A DNA stretch of 64,000 bases from the NCBI GenBank assembly GCA_003427395.1, contig BFEA01000037.1, positions 135,728-199,727 on the forward strand, in the 5' to 3' direction. Under the pieces are notes generated by a model that was not told the DNA's origin, did no database searches, and was given only the letters and a program-made list of their open reading frames with translations. This stretch comes from Chara braunii (Eukaryota > Streptophyta > Charophyceae > Charales > Characeae). The translations under genes and the position numbers were made by a program. Every line of letters begins with the position of its first letter. Within the stretch, counting starts at the first letter, position 1. Shown here in pieces: positions 29,260 to 40,502 of the stretch.

Positions 29260-32200
29260 TGTTAAATCCGTTGGGACCGCGGCGATGCTTAGTCGGATCG
29301 CCCTGTCCGCGGCAGCCCCGCCTCTCCCCCACTCTCTCTATCTCGCTCGCTCACTCGCTCCCACGCCTGTTCTCACTTTCCAGCTAGAGTGCGCAGGTTT
29401 GTGTTCGTGTGACCAACGGGCGAGCTCGTCCAGTGCACTTGCGAGCGGTGGTGTGCTCTTCGCATTTCTCCGTGATCTGTTCCGACCGTGTTCCCATCTT
29501 TCCGTTCGAGCACACTCTCGATCTTCTCTATCACTCGGGAGCTGGCTTCAGCTTCATAGAGCCCAACTCCTGTGGATCTTTGGTCCAATCCCCACCTTAG
29601 GATGCAGTTCCCTCTGTCGCGCGTTCTTCCTTGCTTACTCACTCCCTGCCCCGCTAGGCCACGCAAGCTTTCCCCTTGCTCGTTTGCTGCTCACTGCTCC
29701 ACACTCACTTCCTAGTGTTGGCAATCTGATCCTAACTCACGCGCTTTATCACCATCTCCTGTTTGCGCTTGCTGTCTTCGCTAGTGCGCCCTCCAATCCG
29801 CTGCCTGCACGACTCTTCCCACTACCTCGCGCACTATCTTTTCGCTCTGTTCACTCCTTCGCAAGCTTTTTTACTCATATGATCTCTCGCCCTCGCTCAC
29901 CGATCATCCCCACGCAGTTTCGTTCGATAGCGGAAAGCTTAAGTTATATGAGCAAAATCAAATGTTTGAGTTCCCACTCGCGATTGATAGAGGGAAAGTC
30001 CCCCCTAGCACGTTTGTCCCTTGCCATAGGGCTATTGCCTCTCGTAACCGTGACCAGTCAACAAATCAGTGGCGATTGCCGCACACCAAACACACAGTCG
30101 ACCACCAACAAGCACAAAACAAACTCGTCCACACCCTCGTCCACTCCTTCACTTGACAGGTGCTCGCACGTAGCAATATCATCACTTGCGATCTCCCTCG
30201 CTACGTGTATCTCATGAAGAAGGAAACCTTGCCCTTGAGTTCATCTGTGCATTCCTTCGGGTGCTGATTGAACCTCCCTATCATGTCCTTTAGGTGCACT
30301 AACGCAGTTGTTCGCTCCTGTTCGCTGGAACGTACGTTGTATGGGTACGTTCCGAATGCCCCAAATCCATGCTGGTGCACCTAGGGACCGACACACTTCT
30401 GTGTGTCAGCACCAGCAGTCCTCATTCGTCGATCCTTGTGGTTGGATGACCGCCAGGGGCAAGTCCCGATTCCTCCAATTGGCCCGTTGTTTGGCCTGCC
30501 CCTTTGGTGCACGATGTCCACCTTCGCTTGTGCGTGCGTTGGAGCGTGCTCTGGAGAAAGCTAGCACACACTGCCAGTTTCTCCGGTACCTCCCGGACCT
30601 CCCCTAAGAAGGGGCCAGTCCAGCTTAAGTACTTTGCTGGACCCAGCAGCAGCAGCCTCCACCCCACCAGAACCACCGAGAGTCGGGCACGCTGTCGAAA
30701 GACTTACAGCGCCTCAGTACCGTGGCAGAGAGCGAGCGTAGACCTGAGCCGGTTTCGGCCCTAAAAGGACCCAAGCAGGATCAAGCAGGCTCGGCTGTCA
30801 AGAAAACTGAGGCCCGATACCGTCCCACTTCCAAGCCTAGTTTTAGAGCCCAGGCCCATACTTCGCTCCTTTACCATTATCGGGCCTGACCATCGAAGAA
30901 CCCAAAATTTTATCCTTGTCCTCGTTTCTTCTCGCACGACTATCAAGGAGTAGACTTTTAACTTTCCCCCGACAATATTCCCACGCGTGTCCCCGAAGGC
31001 AGCAACTTCATTGTAAGCTCGTAGATTCCCACTCCTAGGTCGTTCGTCGGTCTGAATAAATTTACCACCCGTACGCCCGTCTCAGTAATTTTCGTGCTTC
31101 GATCATACACTAATTTCAACGCTGTTGCTGACATTTTCCTTATCCAAACTCGCGCCTCAACAGTCAGAATACTCTTTGTCTTGCGCGTCAGCTCAAGGTC
31201 TGGTGCACATTCCCCCTTCTTTCCCTCACCTCTCCCTCGGCACCTTCGATTATTTGTCTTTTGTTGTAATTTTCAAATTCTCTCTGGTTATTGACAAGTT
31301 ACCCATCTGCAGAAATTCCTTCCGCTAAGTTTGTCGAACCCGTTCTCTCAGCTTCCCGACTTCGACTTCTTCACATTCAACCTTGTTGCCGTCAAATCTC
31401 GATTTAAAAGGTGTTCAGCACGACTCTCGCGGTTGAGCTTAAACCTTGCCCGATGTTTTTCTCAAGGAAGTAAAGGGCGGCATAGGGCTTCAGTCGTCCG
31501 ACAACGTACAAGGCGCTGACCTTCTTGAAGGCGCAAGAGCTTCTTGATCTATCTTTTTGATTAATCGACGACATACGTGTTAGGTTCTCACTTAGTCTTT
31601 CTGATTGCTATTTAGGACGGTTTATGTATGCACACTTATTCTTTCTTATTGCTATTTAGGACAGTTTCTGTATGCATCGAATGGGTATCTTTCTCTCTTC
31701 CGGATGTCTGATCTCGCAGTGTGGATGCTTGGATGATAGTCTCTTTGTGTAGTTTCCTCGGTTGATCAATGGATGTTGCTCACATGCGCATGAAATGAAA
31801 TGTATCGTCTCAAATTATATGCGTTTTCTCCATGGTTGTGATTTTGTATGGTAGTCGGAGTGAGATGCAGTGAAACTTCCTTCCATAGATCAGGCAGAGG
31901 AAGTTCCTAGCGAGTTAAACTCGTTGCGCCCTTCCACTTGCATGACGTAGGTGTGACTGTTGAGTGGTTTCGAAGTCTGTGCGACTCGGAGAAAGGAGTG
32001 CGTACGACACTCCCCTTACACACTTCATCTCGCAAAGGAGCGGCGAGGGCGAGGTGACAACCGCATCCGTTCGCTGGCTCATTGCTGTGAATGGCAATGT
32101 GTGAGATAGATGTCTCCTTTGTTTTGTGTTAACTTTCAAGTTCCCCTCTGTGATATTTGTCAACACGTCTCGGTCTTCTGCTTCGGTATCGTACAAAGAT

Positions 32201-32685
32201 CTTAGTCTATGTCCTGAGTTCCTATATAACGAGGAACAATGTGTATGCAACTCGGATGTGCACGACCCTATAGCACAAGATCAGACGACCATATATCAAT
32301 TCCCCTCAAAAACAGTGTTTGGTTTTGATCAACTCTAGGTTTGTGATTGTGGATACAGCATTTCCCCGGTACTTGGTCTTCCTTTCGTGGTCCCGTGTCC
32401 GACTATAGCTTCCCATTGGCCCCACACTTTGTGTTGTGATTGGTGTCGTGTGCAACAACTAAGGGTGAGAGGGTATGACTACGTGCCACGTGGAAACGCG
32501 GAAGTTGCAAAAAGAGTCGCGTGGTTGCGCCCCTCTGATTCCAACTCTGAGCTCTACGAGACACGGCATCGGACGCTCATTCATAGTCGAGATCCGACTT
32601 ACACGCCCGCACCATTTCGGGCAAGATAAAGGCGCCGCAGGGCACGGAACGATGTTCAACGATATTTTATGAATTAGATGGACAT
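29260..32685. other. Pyrimidine-rich stretch without recognised gene
   Basis: 3.4 kb, C/T-rich on the plus strand to about 30.2 kb. It holds one long frame of Leu/Ser/Pro/Ala composition judged spurious, a duplicated 40-45-bp piece at 31590-31675 (TTGCTATTTAGGACRGTTT), and no conserved motif. It may be regulatory or transposon leader sequence. Confidence 0.45.
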
Positions 32686-33374
32686 TGCGAGGAATGAGCC
32701 CAAGCGGGCCCCTTATCAGACATGCAAGTGTTATGGGCTGCGGCTCCCAACAACCCCGTGCCCGCCCTAAGTGAAGGTGACGCCTGAATATCCATGTGAG
32801 GCCTATTTTTGTCATTTTCCATATGTGGAGAATCAGACAGTTGCAGCAGACCAGTTTGGTTACAAAGCAATGTGAGCCTCCAAGCTCTTTCCAAAAGCAG
32901 TAGCTCCACTCTACACTTGAGCCCAGGGCTCAGGCAGTTACGCCCTGGGCACATGATGTGTGAGGCAAACACATCACGGACTGGCCATGGCCCAATGAGA
33001 GAGCCCCATTGTCGTCACACATACCGCAAGCCAATGAGAATGATGCGAACACTTTGCTGGATGGCTGCCTGAACGTGCCTAACTGCACGAGGCCCAGGCC
33101 AGTATCTGAAATTGGGCCTGGGCACAGAAACTTGGGGCCAGAGTCAAGCTACTGCGCGAGGCCCAGGCTAGTATCTCAAACGTGCCTAATTGCACAAGGC
33201 CCTGACCAATATCTGAAACTGGGCATCGACGTTGGCACTCGAGTTCATTGTACTGTTGTTATTTGGATGGTATCTTGGTGCATTGTGCTCTTTGCTTGGT
33301 ACATGATTGTCTGGACTACTTCGTGATTTTGCAACTCGGATTTTTGTCTATCGCTCTCGCTCATATTCCTTGCA
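32686..33374 (+). repeat. 5' LTR of B2 (689 bp)
   Basis: It aligns with the 3' LTR at both ends. The middle is shorter: after GGGGCCAGAGTCAAGCTA the 3' LTR has several hundred extra bases that this copy replaces with a partial repetition of its own AGGCCCAGGC(C/T)AGTATCT block (33087-33220). Confidence 0.85.
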
Positions 33375-33377
33375 TTT

Positions 33378-33389
33378 CGGTATCGGAGC
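33378..33389 (+). promoter_or_regulatory. Primer binding site of B2
   Basis: CGGTATCGGAGC starts three bases after the LTR end. It differs at two positions from the initiator tRNA-Met complement TGGTATCAGAGC seen in element E. Confidence 0.7.
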
Positions 33390-34639
33390 TGGTTGAATAT
33401 TGCCATTACCGACGCTGGCGGCTTTATTACTTGGTGCGCTGACGAAGCTTCTACGTAGTAAGGATACATTGGTGCTGGCTTGTGAAGCCATTCCCGGGAA
33501 GAGGGAGTTTGGCGGGAAGGTTGTGGCAACAGCGTGGGAGTTGTGGCGACGGCAGGTGTCTGTGGGATGATGAGAACATGCTAACATGGCATTTTGACTG
33601 AGGTGGCACTCCATTTGATTGTGCATGGTACCGAGGCTATGACCGGTCATCAAAATGCGCGTTGGCTCAATTGGTGAGAACAATGGTTGGGGGCAGCTAT
33701 CCTTATGTACGTTGTTCCCTTACCTCTTTTGGTTCAAGAATCGTGAACGCTCTACCTTGAGAGTCGACATTCTTCCTCATGGCCATTTGGAAGAAGAGGG
33801 TAGTGCCTTTAAAGGGCCCTAGTCAAAGCAAGGGTCACGGTCACCATGCCAACCCATGGGAGTAGAGCACGCAAGCTTTGCTGCTTTTTCCTCTTGCTGC
33901 GCCGTAGAGGGAACGTGGACTAGCTAGTTCTAGGAGAGAGGTGCACCAGACCGTCGATAAACAACCTCCGGCGGGGATCAGATATCTGGTTGTGATCGTC
34001 GTCCTGTTTGCGACATTAAATAATTCCCGAGGACTTCGAGGGCTGTTCTTATGCCTCTTGATCAACCAGATCATCGGATGTAAGACTCGTTGCAAGTGAA
34101 AATAAAAGAAGGGCAAAACTGGTCATAACCAGGTGCCTGGGCAAAGGGTTGGGTCGTTGTGCACATGATAAACACCGTTGCTCAATGCTGCAATCAGATT
34201 TGTTGGATATAGGGGAGGGAAGGTTCCAATTGATGTTTGAACACATTCAAGAATATTTCCATTTCTGCATATATCTGTGCACTTGATTTATTTCCATTTT
34301 TGATGTTCGACGCTGCTGTGAAAGAACTAGTCAAAGTAGGAATGGCTCAATTGCTTACTTTGTGTAAATGTCGCTGACACCATTTGATCAGTAGCCTAGG
34401 TGACTTGCCGAATATTTATTATTTTTATTTATTTTCCAACTCAGTCAGACACATATGGTGGTACAACCCAGTGAGGGCAATAGTGTAGACAGTGATCTTC
34501 TTAATTGACGAGTGGATTAGGTAGTGTGGAGGAGAGATCTGAAGGTATAAGGGTGACATGTTAGGCATCACTTAGGATACCCATCGTGCACTAGACCTTA
34601 CCACCCGAGGGCGAAAGAGCTATACGGGAGGAGGGAACT

Positions 34640-36410
34640 ATTGAATGTTTCCAAAGGGATAGGGAAGCAGCAGCAACAACGAAGCGAGTACTGGCAGCAG
34701 CAACAACCACTGCTGGAATTATTGCTACTTCCGCTGCTACATCTCAGGGTCAGCAGACACTAGGCATGCCGTCCAATTCACCGGCTACGTCCAACGGGAT
34801 GACTGCAGGCACTCCGTCCAGTCATATGGCGGGTTCGCAGTACAGTCAGCCACCTTCGCGCACCAGGGAAGTGACAACACTCCAACAGGTGGAGTTGATC
34901 CGCTTACGGTTGGAGAAGGAACTTAGAAAAGCTTTCGAAAGAGAAACAAAGATTAGAAATAAAAAACCCAGGTTAGAGAACAGAAGGGCAGACAAAGCTG
35001 CATTGTAAGGGTTAGATGACTCGGCCCTCGACGACACGACTAAGATCCTCAAGGCACGTATGTTGAGCATGCATGCGTATATGGACAGCAATTGGATGAT
35101 ATCCAAGACATCCTTGACCAGATATTGAGTGTCATGCAGGGGAAGGGAAGAAGTCCCTTCCACAACAGGCGGGCCTAGTATCCGGTCAGCAGCAGCTTCC
35201 ATTACCGACGATCACAGGCCCATTTGTCCCTCAATTTGGCATCCCAGTGATCCCACCAAGTGGTACGTCAGCAGCAGCAACACAGACTGTTGCTTCTTCA
35301 TCCTCAGGTCCAGCTGCTGCAGCTACGGGGCAGAAGGTCCCACAAATGGGACCACAGCAGCCTTGGTACCCCAAGACTCCACTGAAACCACCTCAGACCA
35401 CCTCTGGAGACAAGAAGGATGAGGCACTCAACACTTGGTTGAGAACAGTTCCAGTGTGGGTAAGGGCACAAAGGACGTTGAGAGAAGAAGAGGTGATCAC
35501 CACCGCCTCATATCTTGATGGTTCGGCAGCGAGCTGGTTAGATGGACTAGTGGCATCCAAGGGTTTCGGCAAATGAATGACCGGGCGCAGACCCACAAAT
35601 TAGAGAGTTTCATGGAGTTAGTTGAGACGCGATGGCACAACCCTCAACAGGCCCAGTCGACCACTGATGCGTTGACCCGGCTTGATACTAGGGAGTACAA
35701 GTCTGCGTGAGAGCTCACCACACTGCCGTAGAGAAGCTCATCGTCCTCCCTGGTGTCCACTATGATCCACATGTCCTCCTGACCATGTATCTCAAATGTC
35801 TTCCCACAAACATCAAGAACTTAATGGTCAATGAGGCAAGCATCGACTATCATGCTCTTGATTCCTTCAACAAGGAGGCCTTAGATTTGGATGCTAAGCT
35901 AGGAGGGAGCACAACAACCTGCAACAGACGGAACGAAGAAGAAGACCCCACAAGAATGGAAGAAGAAGGGTAGTCGATTGATGATGGTTGGTTCCGATGG
36001 AAATCAAACCAGTATCAAATATCTTTCCAATCTTGTGGAAGAGACAGAGATAGGCAGCGAGGATAGTGCAGTGGGCGGCAACCTAACTGCTATAACCAAA
36101 GGCAAGGCAGTTCGTCGCTACATGGGTGATCAGCAAAAGAGTCAGGGGCAGGCCCATAACTCAAACAAGACTCCAGCTTGGGTGAGGCCTGGCCTCGATC
36201 AAGATGTGTGGAGGGACCGATATTCGCGAGGAGCTTCCATCAACTGTGGCAAGTATAGCCATCAACAGTTCATATGCAAAAATGCAAAGGTCCCTCAGAA
36301 GATACCCCCCAAAGGTGGTTTTGGAGGGACTTCCACCCAAGGAGGAGCTTTTACGAGTTCCACCTCGGGAAACACATATGACCAGTAGAAGTTACAGTTG
36401 CTTCTATTCA
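34640..36410 (+). pseudogene. gag: B2 gag
   Basis: Successive broken frames: a Ser/Thr/Gln-rich N-terminus with a coiled coil (LQQVELIRLRLEKELRKAFE, 34870-34950); a proline-rich part leading into the capsid-like domain (ALNTWLRTVPVWVRAQRT, EEVITTASYLDGSAASWLDGL, about 35420-35550) and its continuation in other frames (LPGVHYDPHVLLTMYLKCLP, 35740-35805); then a nucleocapsid-like stretch with INCGKYSHQQFICKN (36239-36283). The knuckle lacks its first cysteine. At least four frame changes or stops occur. Confidence 0.75.
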
Positions 36411-36619
36411 TGCTGAAGTGGTTGACATACCCTCACCACTTCAAAAATTGGCCGAAGCCATTGACTTACTAGTCACCACGCAAATACATCGGACCAGACG
36501 ACACTGTTTGTTAGGTGTATCTCAAGCCTTAAAAGACTTAGAAACCGAGTGGTCGACAAAGAACCCTCGTGAGTCTTGGGTGGCTTGTCAAAAGATCCTA
36601 GAGGGGAGCATTTCGTTGT

Positions 36620-36899
36620 GGAAGTCGGTGTAGGTGGCCGCAAGTGTGGTGCCTTCTCCATGCGAAACTTCGTAAGTCGCGACTACGTTGAGAGACTGCG
36701 TTGAGAGACTGCGCCTAGGGGACCGGCTGCAGCGCTTGAGTAGATCTGTAGCATCTACTCTAGCCAACAAAGACGCATGTTGGTCAAAGACTACGACAAG
36801 GACATGGTCTGCACCTTCTCCTATGGAGGAGGGAAACTTAATCATCAAATTTCGCTCCTTATTAGCAATGATTTGCCATTCGATATGTTGTTAGGTGTG
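36620..36899 (+). pseudogene. pol: B2 protease end
   Basis: Text ending LPFDMLLGV just before 36899 corresponds to the ILGMDWL-type motif of Ty3/gypsy proteases. The frame is cut by the inserted MITE immediately after it. The active-site triplet was not found in a readable frame. Confidence 0.5.
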
Positions 36900-37208
36900 T
36901 AGCACACCGAACATGTTCAGAGCTTTTCCGAACGTCCGAACATCTTCGGGTGTTCGGCTGAACGCCACCCGAACGTGTTCGGCCGAANNNNNNNNNNNNN
37001 NNNNNNNNNNNNNNNNNNNNNNNNNNNNNNNNNNNNTTTTTTTTTTAACTTGAGTTTGGTTATGAATTTGATCATCCCTCCAAGGCAAAAGTTGTTTGTA
37101 TTATTATTGTACATCACATATATTTTTTTCAGATGTTTTGGAGAACTTTTTTTTTTTTTATGTTCGCCTTCGGAGAGTTTCGACGCTCGTTCGTGTTCAG
37201 TCACGCTA
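36900..37208. mobile_element. MITE 2, GAAC-rich ends, with 49-bp assembly gap
   Basis: Left end TAGCACACCGAACATG and right end CGTGTTCAGTCACGCTA form imperfect inverted repeats. Next to the left end lies a dense array of CCGAAC/GTTCGG motifs. The right interior (AACTTGAGTTTGGTTATGAAT, GGCAAAAGTTGTTTGTAT, TTTTTTCAGAT) aligns with MITE 1 at 45.39-45.50 kb. The flanks GTTGTTAGGT(G/A)TG at 36887-36899 and 37213-37225 look like a target duplication, although four bases lie between the right end and the repeat. N at 36988-37036 follows the motif array. Confidence 0.65.
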
Positions 37209-37225
37209 GCAGGTTGTTAGGTATG

Positions 37226-37400
37226 TACTACCTCGAGGTTGCCTAATGGAAGGACTGTTAGCCTAGCTAAGTATAAAGCTAGCAGGTTAGTTAACTCCTA
37301 TGGGTGCATGTATGCAACTGCGTTCTATAATTACTATAAATAGAACCAAGAGGAGGGTGTGTACTTAGTATTCATCTCTAAGAAAGGGGAGGTCGTTAAA
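37226..37400. other. Short non-pol sequence with TATA-like box inside B2
   Basis: Between the MITE and the resumption of pol lies about 175 bp that does not encode pol. It contains ACTATAAATAGAACC at 37333 and a GCTAGCAGGTTAGTTAAC string resembling the MITE flank. It may be a further small insertion such as a solo LTR. Confidence 0.35.
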
Positions 37401-38260
37401 TCACCCCCAGAGATAGAATTTGTCGTTGCTGAGTACCCAAATCTGTTTGGGGAGCCTTCAGGAGTCATAGACAAAGATCATCCCAAGTAGCAAGACACAA
37501 AAGGGGAGAATTTATAGAATGGTTTCGGACGAGTTGGACAAGCTCCGTCGACAACTTAAAGAACTCACAAAGAAGGGTTGGATATGGTCTCGTACCTCCC
37601 CCTTCGGCTCACCAGTTCTATTCATTCTGAACAAGGGGGGGGACACTAAGGATGTGCATTGATCATAGAGGCCTCAATGCCATCACCGCGTCACATCGAC
37701 GACCTTTCGGATAGGGTGCAAGGATGTAAGCACTTCACTTAGATAAATCTTAAATCCGGTACAAAACCGCATTTCACACCAGGTACAATTTGTACGAGTT
37801 TGTGTTGATGCCTTTTGGCCTCTCTGCAATGCGCCGGGTACATTCCAGCACGCCATGAATAGGGTCTTTCATGACTACTCAGACAAGGTTATCCTTGTGT
37901 ACCTTGACGATATCCTCATCTTTAGTAAGTCTGTCGGAGCATGCACAACACTTAGATTTTGTACTAGGCCTCCTTAGACAACATAAATATAAGATCAATC
38001 AAGAAAAGTGTGAATTCGAACGTACAAAGATCTTGTACTTGGGTCATGAAGTATTTGTGGAATAAGTGAGGCCTGAAGATGTGAAGGTGGCCAACATTCG
38101 TGTTTGGCCACGACCTCAGTCTGTGACAAAGGTCAAGTCATTCTTAGGGATGACCGACTACTATCGCAATTTCGTAAAAAACTACAAAACGGTGGCCGCC
38201 CCTTTGACTGATCTCACATGCCTCGACACACCATGAGAATGGACAGATGAATGTGAGGCA
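37400..38260 (+). pseudogene. pol: B2 reverse transcriptase
   Basis: It starts with FVVAEYPNLFGEPSGVIDKDH and continues across many frame changes: ARHIDDLSDRVQGCKHF, the catalytic YLDDILIFSK (box at 37900-37911), LRQHKYKINQEKCEFERTK and YLGHEVFVE near 37970-38065, then FLGMTDYYRNFVKNYKTVAAP near 38140-38200. The order is that of Ty3/gypsy RT followed by the connection domain. It is more decayed than either family A copy. Confidence 0.8.
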
Positions 38261-38525
38261 TCCTTCAAACGATTGAAGTATGCTCTCATGCATCACGAGA
38301 TTCTCATGCTTCCCAACCTAGAAAAGCCATTTGTTCTGACCACTAACACAAGTCAATATGGCATTGGCGCAATGCTGCCCCAGCAGGAAGGGAAGAACTT
38401 GAGGTCGATCGAGTACATGAGTAAGAAGATGTCATCTAAGAAGTTGCGAAGTCCACCTATAAAAGGGAACTCTACGCCCTTTACAAAGCCCTTGGGTGTG
38501 GCAGAGTTGGAGCCGCCCTGCAATC
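38261..38525 (+). pseudogene. pol: B2 RNase H, N-terminal half
   Basis: FVLTTNTSQYGIGAML corresponds to the first catalytic segment (usually T-D-A-S), and here the aspartate codon reads Asn. KRELYALYKAL follows in another frame with the catalytic Glu. The domain is then cut by foreign sequence. Confidence 0.75.
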
Positions 38526-38529
38526 GAGA

Positions 38530-38765
38530 TCTGCAACCTAGGCGCACTCAATAATTCCTTGCATCATAGGAGTGGCTGCATCCTGAAATCTATATTGCCA
38601 AGGCTCTGCAGCGTCCATATAAGCAATCTGCAATAACCATTCGTTTTTCATTTTGTATTGTATGTTCTCGTTTTGTTGATGGGCCCATAAGAGGTCGCGG
38701 GCTGCTTCACAAGTAGAGTAGAGAGGCAAGCAACGAAGCGCTTGTACAACATCTTCTATCAGAGA
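38530..38765 (-). other. Foreign segment inside B2 RNase H, open on the minus strand
   Basis: About 230 bp replace the part of RNase H between the catalytic Glu and [10 protein letters not shown]. It has no plus-strand pol similarity but is fully open on the minus strand: [20 protein letters not shown], then [38 protein letters not shown] and [10 protein letters not shown]. Composition is that of an ordinary helical protein. A splice-acceptor-like CTGATAG lies at its minus-strand start. It could be a captured host exon. The family is unknown and the edges are approximate. Confidence 0.4.
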
Positions 38766-39842
38766 GCTAATCATCCGACACTCAAGTGGATCAAGACACA
38801 GCTTGTTCTCTACGATGCACTTAAACGCTGGATTGAAGTCATAGACCAATACGACTTTAAGCTAGACTGCGTGAAGGGAGCGTACAACAAGGTTGTTGAT
38901 GCATTGTCACGCAAGGCAAACTACCTAGGTGCACTGATTTATGAGTTTGGCCTATCTGACGAAGTAACTCAATCATTGGTGGATGCTTGCAAGGAAGATC
39001 CCCTCATGATGGAAATCATACGCAAACTAGATGCTAAAGACAAAGCTACATCTATCGAGTTTGTGATGGTGGATGGATTACTCTTCCTTGAAAAGGCAAG
39101 GTTCAAAAGATTGCGTACGTCGTCTAACGAGTTCTTGCGTAGGTCATTTTTAGGCGAGTGTCATGATGCTACTGGTCATTGCGGTCACAAGAAGACTTGT
39201 GCTAACATAGTGCGGCATTTTTGGTGGCCTAGTATGCTTGATGATGCAAGGAAGTACGTTCGGACTTGTAAAGCCTATCAGCAGGATAAGTCGCGTACCA
39301 AAGCCCCGCTTGGGTTATTGAAACCTTTGCCCATCCTTGCTGGTCCGGGACAAAGTGTCTCTATGGACTTGATGGACCAGCAAGAGTGGCAAATGACACA
39401 TATTCATCATAGTAGACATGTTCACTAAGTACGCTAGATTAATCCCTATGCCAGAAACTGCTCAGACCAAGCACGTCATCAAGTTAAGCTACTTATGGAT
39501 AACTGGGTGGGTGACTTTGGACTGCCCAAGACCATCGTTAGTGACATAAAGGTCTGATTCACCAGCGAGATGTGGAAAAGGGTTGCCGAACAGATGTGCA
39601 ATCAACTCCAAATGACTTCGGGGGACCATCCCAAAGCTAACAGCCAAGCTGAACAGATGAACTGCGTGATGCCGCACTTGCTGAGGCATTACATCAAGCC
39701 CAACCAAGATGACTTGGATGAGAAACTTCCTCTCATCGCTAGCCTGTACAATAACGTTGTAAACAGCACCACCGGTGTCATTCCCAATCAGTTACATTTG
39801 GGGTGGAAGCCTAGATCTGCACTAGACTTCCTCCCTTCTTGA
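38766..39842 (+). pseudogene. pol: B2 RNase H end and integrase
   Basis: A 228-codon frame carries [28 protein letters not shown], the zinc-binding region GECHDATGHCGHKKTCANIV with YVRTCKAYQQDKSRT (second Cys of the C-x2-C pair is Tyr), and SVSMDLM with the first catalytic Asp. After frame changes come FTKYARLIPMPETAQ, DFGLPKTIVSD and a 90-codon frame with DHPKANSQAEQMNCV (catalytic Glu) and NVVNSTTGVIPNQLHLG. Frame breaks lie at about 39390-39560. Confidence 0.8.
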
Positions 39843-40039
39843 AAACCGACCCACCTGCAACACCTGGAACCATAAGAGTTCGGTGTCCAGTATGAGAAAC
39901 TGTTGCACCAGGCTGTCGACCACATCATAATATCTCAGGAGGTCATGCTCGCCTTTGAGAACAAAACAGACGACAATCCACATTTCAGGTAGGGGAACGT
40001 GTCAGGGTAAAGGCTAGCGAATTAGGATAGGGGTTTGAA

Positions 40040-40500
40040 ATCTCTAGAAAGTTAATGCTGCAGTATTTCGGTCCTTGGGAAGTCTTGGATATTGTGGGTA
40101 GTGATTTAGATGGACCCTCATACGTCATCAGAATCCCTGGTCATCTGCTCACTTACCCTATACTCCACGCTTCCAAGCTTGCACCTTTCGCTAACACATA
40201 TTAGTTCCCATCAAGAAGATCAATGTTGCCCCCAACCATGGATGGCCATGTGGACATCGAGGACATTTTGGCACATCGAGACTTGCCTGTTCCCAAGCCT
40301 GTGGGCAGAGGAAGACCGCCCAAACCTATGAGGGAGTCCCGGGTCAGATTCAAGCATCATACGGATCCAAAAGAAGATCGTTGGTTTACAATAGAGGAGC
40401 TGGTTAAGAGAGCACCTCGGATTGTGGTTGAGTTGAAGACTGAAGGGGAAAGCACCTGCGTAGAAGCATCTCAGCGGACTTTTAAAGCTAAGGGGGATGG
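40040..40500 (+). pseudogene. pol: B2 integrase C-terminus and chromodomain-like tail
   Basis: LMLQYFGPWEVLDIVGSDLDG and YVIRIPGHLLTYPILHASKL form the GPY/F module. Then, after a stop, a 96-codon frame from 40223 has DGHVDIEDILAHRDLPVPKP, GRGRPPKP, VRFKHHTDPKEDRWFTIEEL and IVVELK. The layout (VDIEDILAH, basic loop, VRFKHH, WFTIEEL) parallels a chromodomain with a proline/arginine insertion, as in family A. Confidence 0.7.
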
Positions 40501-40502
40501 AA
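40491..40502 (+). promoter_or_regulatory. Polypurine tract of B2
   Basis: AGGGGGATGGAA directly precedes the 3' LTR start at 40503, the position used to prime plus-strand DNA synthesis. Confidence 0.75.

Noticed and set aside
29240-30217. 325-codon plus-strand ORF
   Set aside because: Composition is dominated by Leu, Ser, Ala, Pro and Arg from C/T-rich DNA, with no domain and no ordered pattern. It starts inside a repeated module (28.3-29.25 kb), so it is most likely a chance frame.
36975-37220. ORFs spanning the first assembly gap
   Set aside because: They run through N bases and T-rich MITE sequence.
38538-38849. Whole 103-codon minus-strand frame as one foreign gene
   Set aside because: The part beyond about 38765 is antisense to intact RNase H text ([10 protein letters not shown]), so only the inner 230 bp are treated as foreign.
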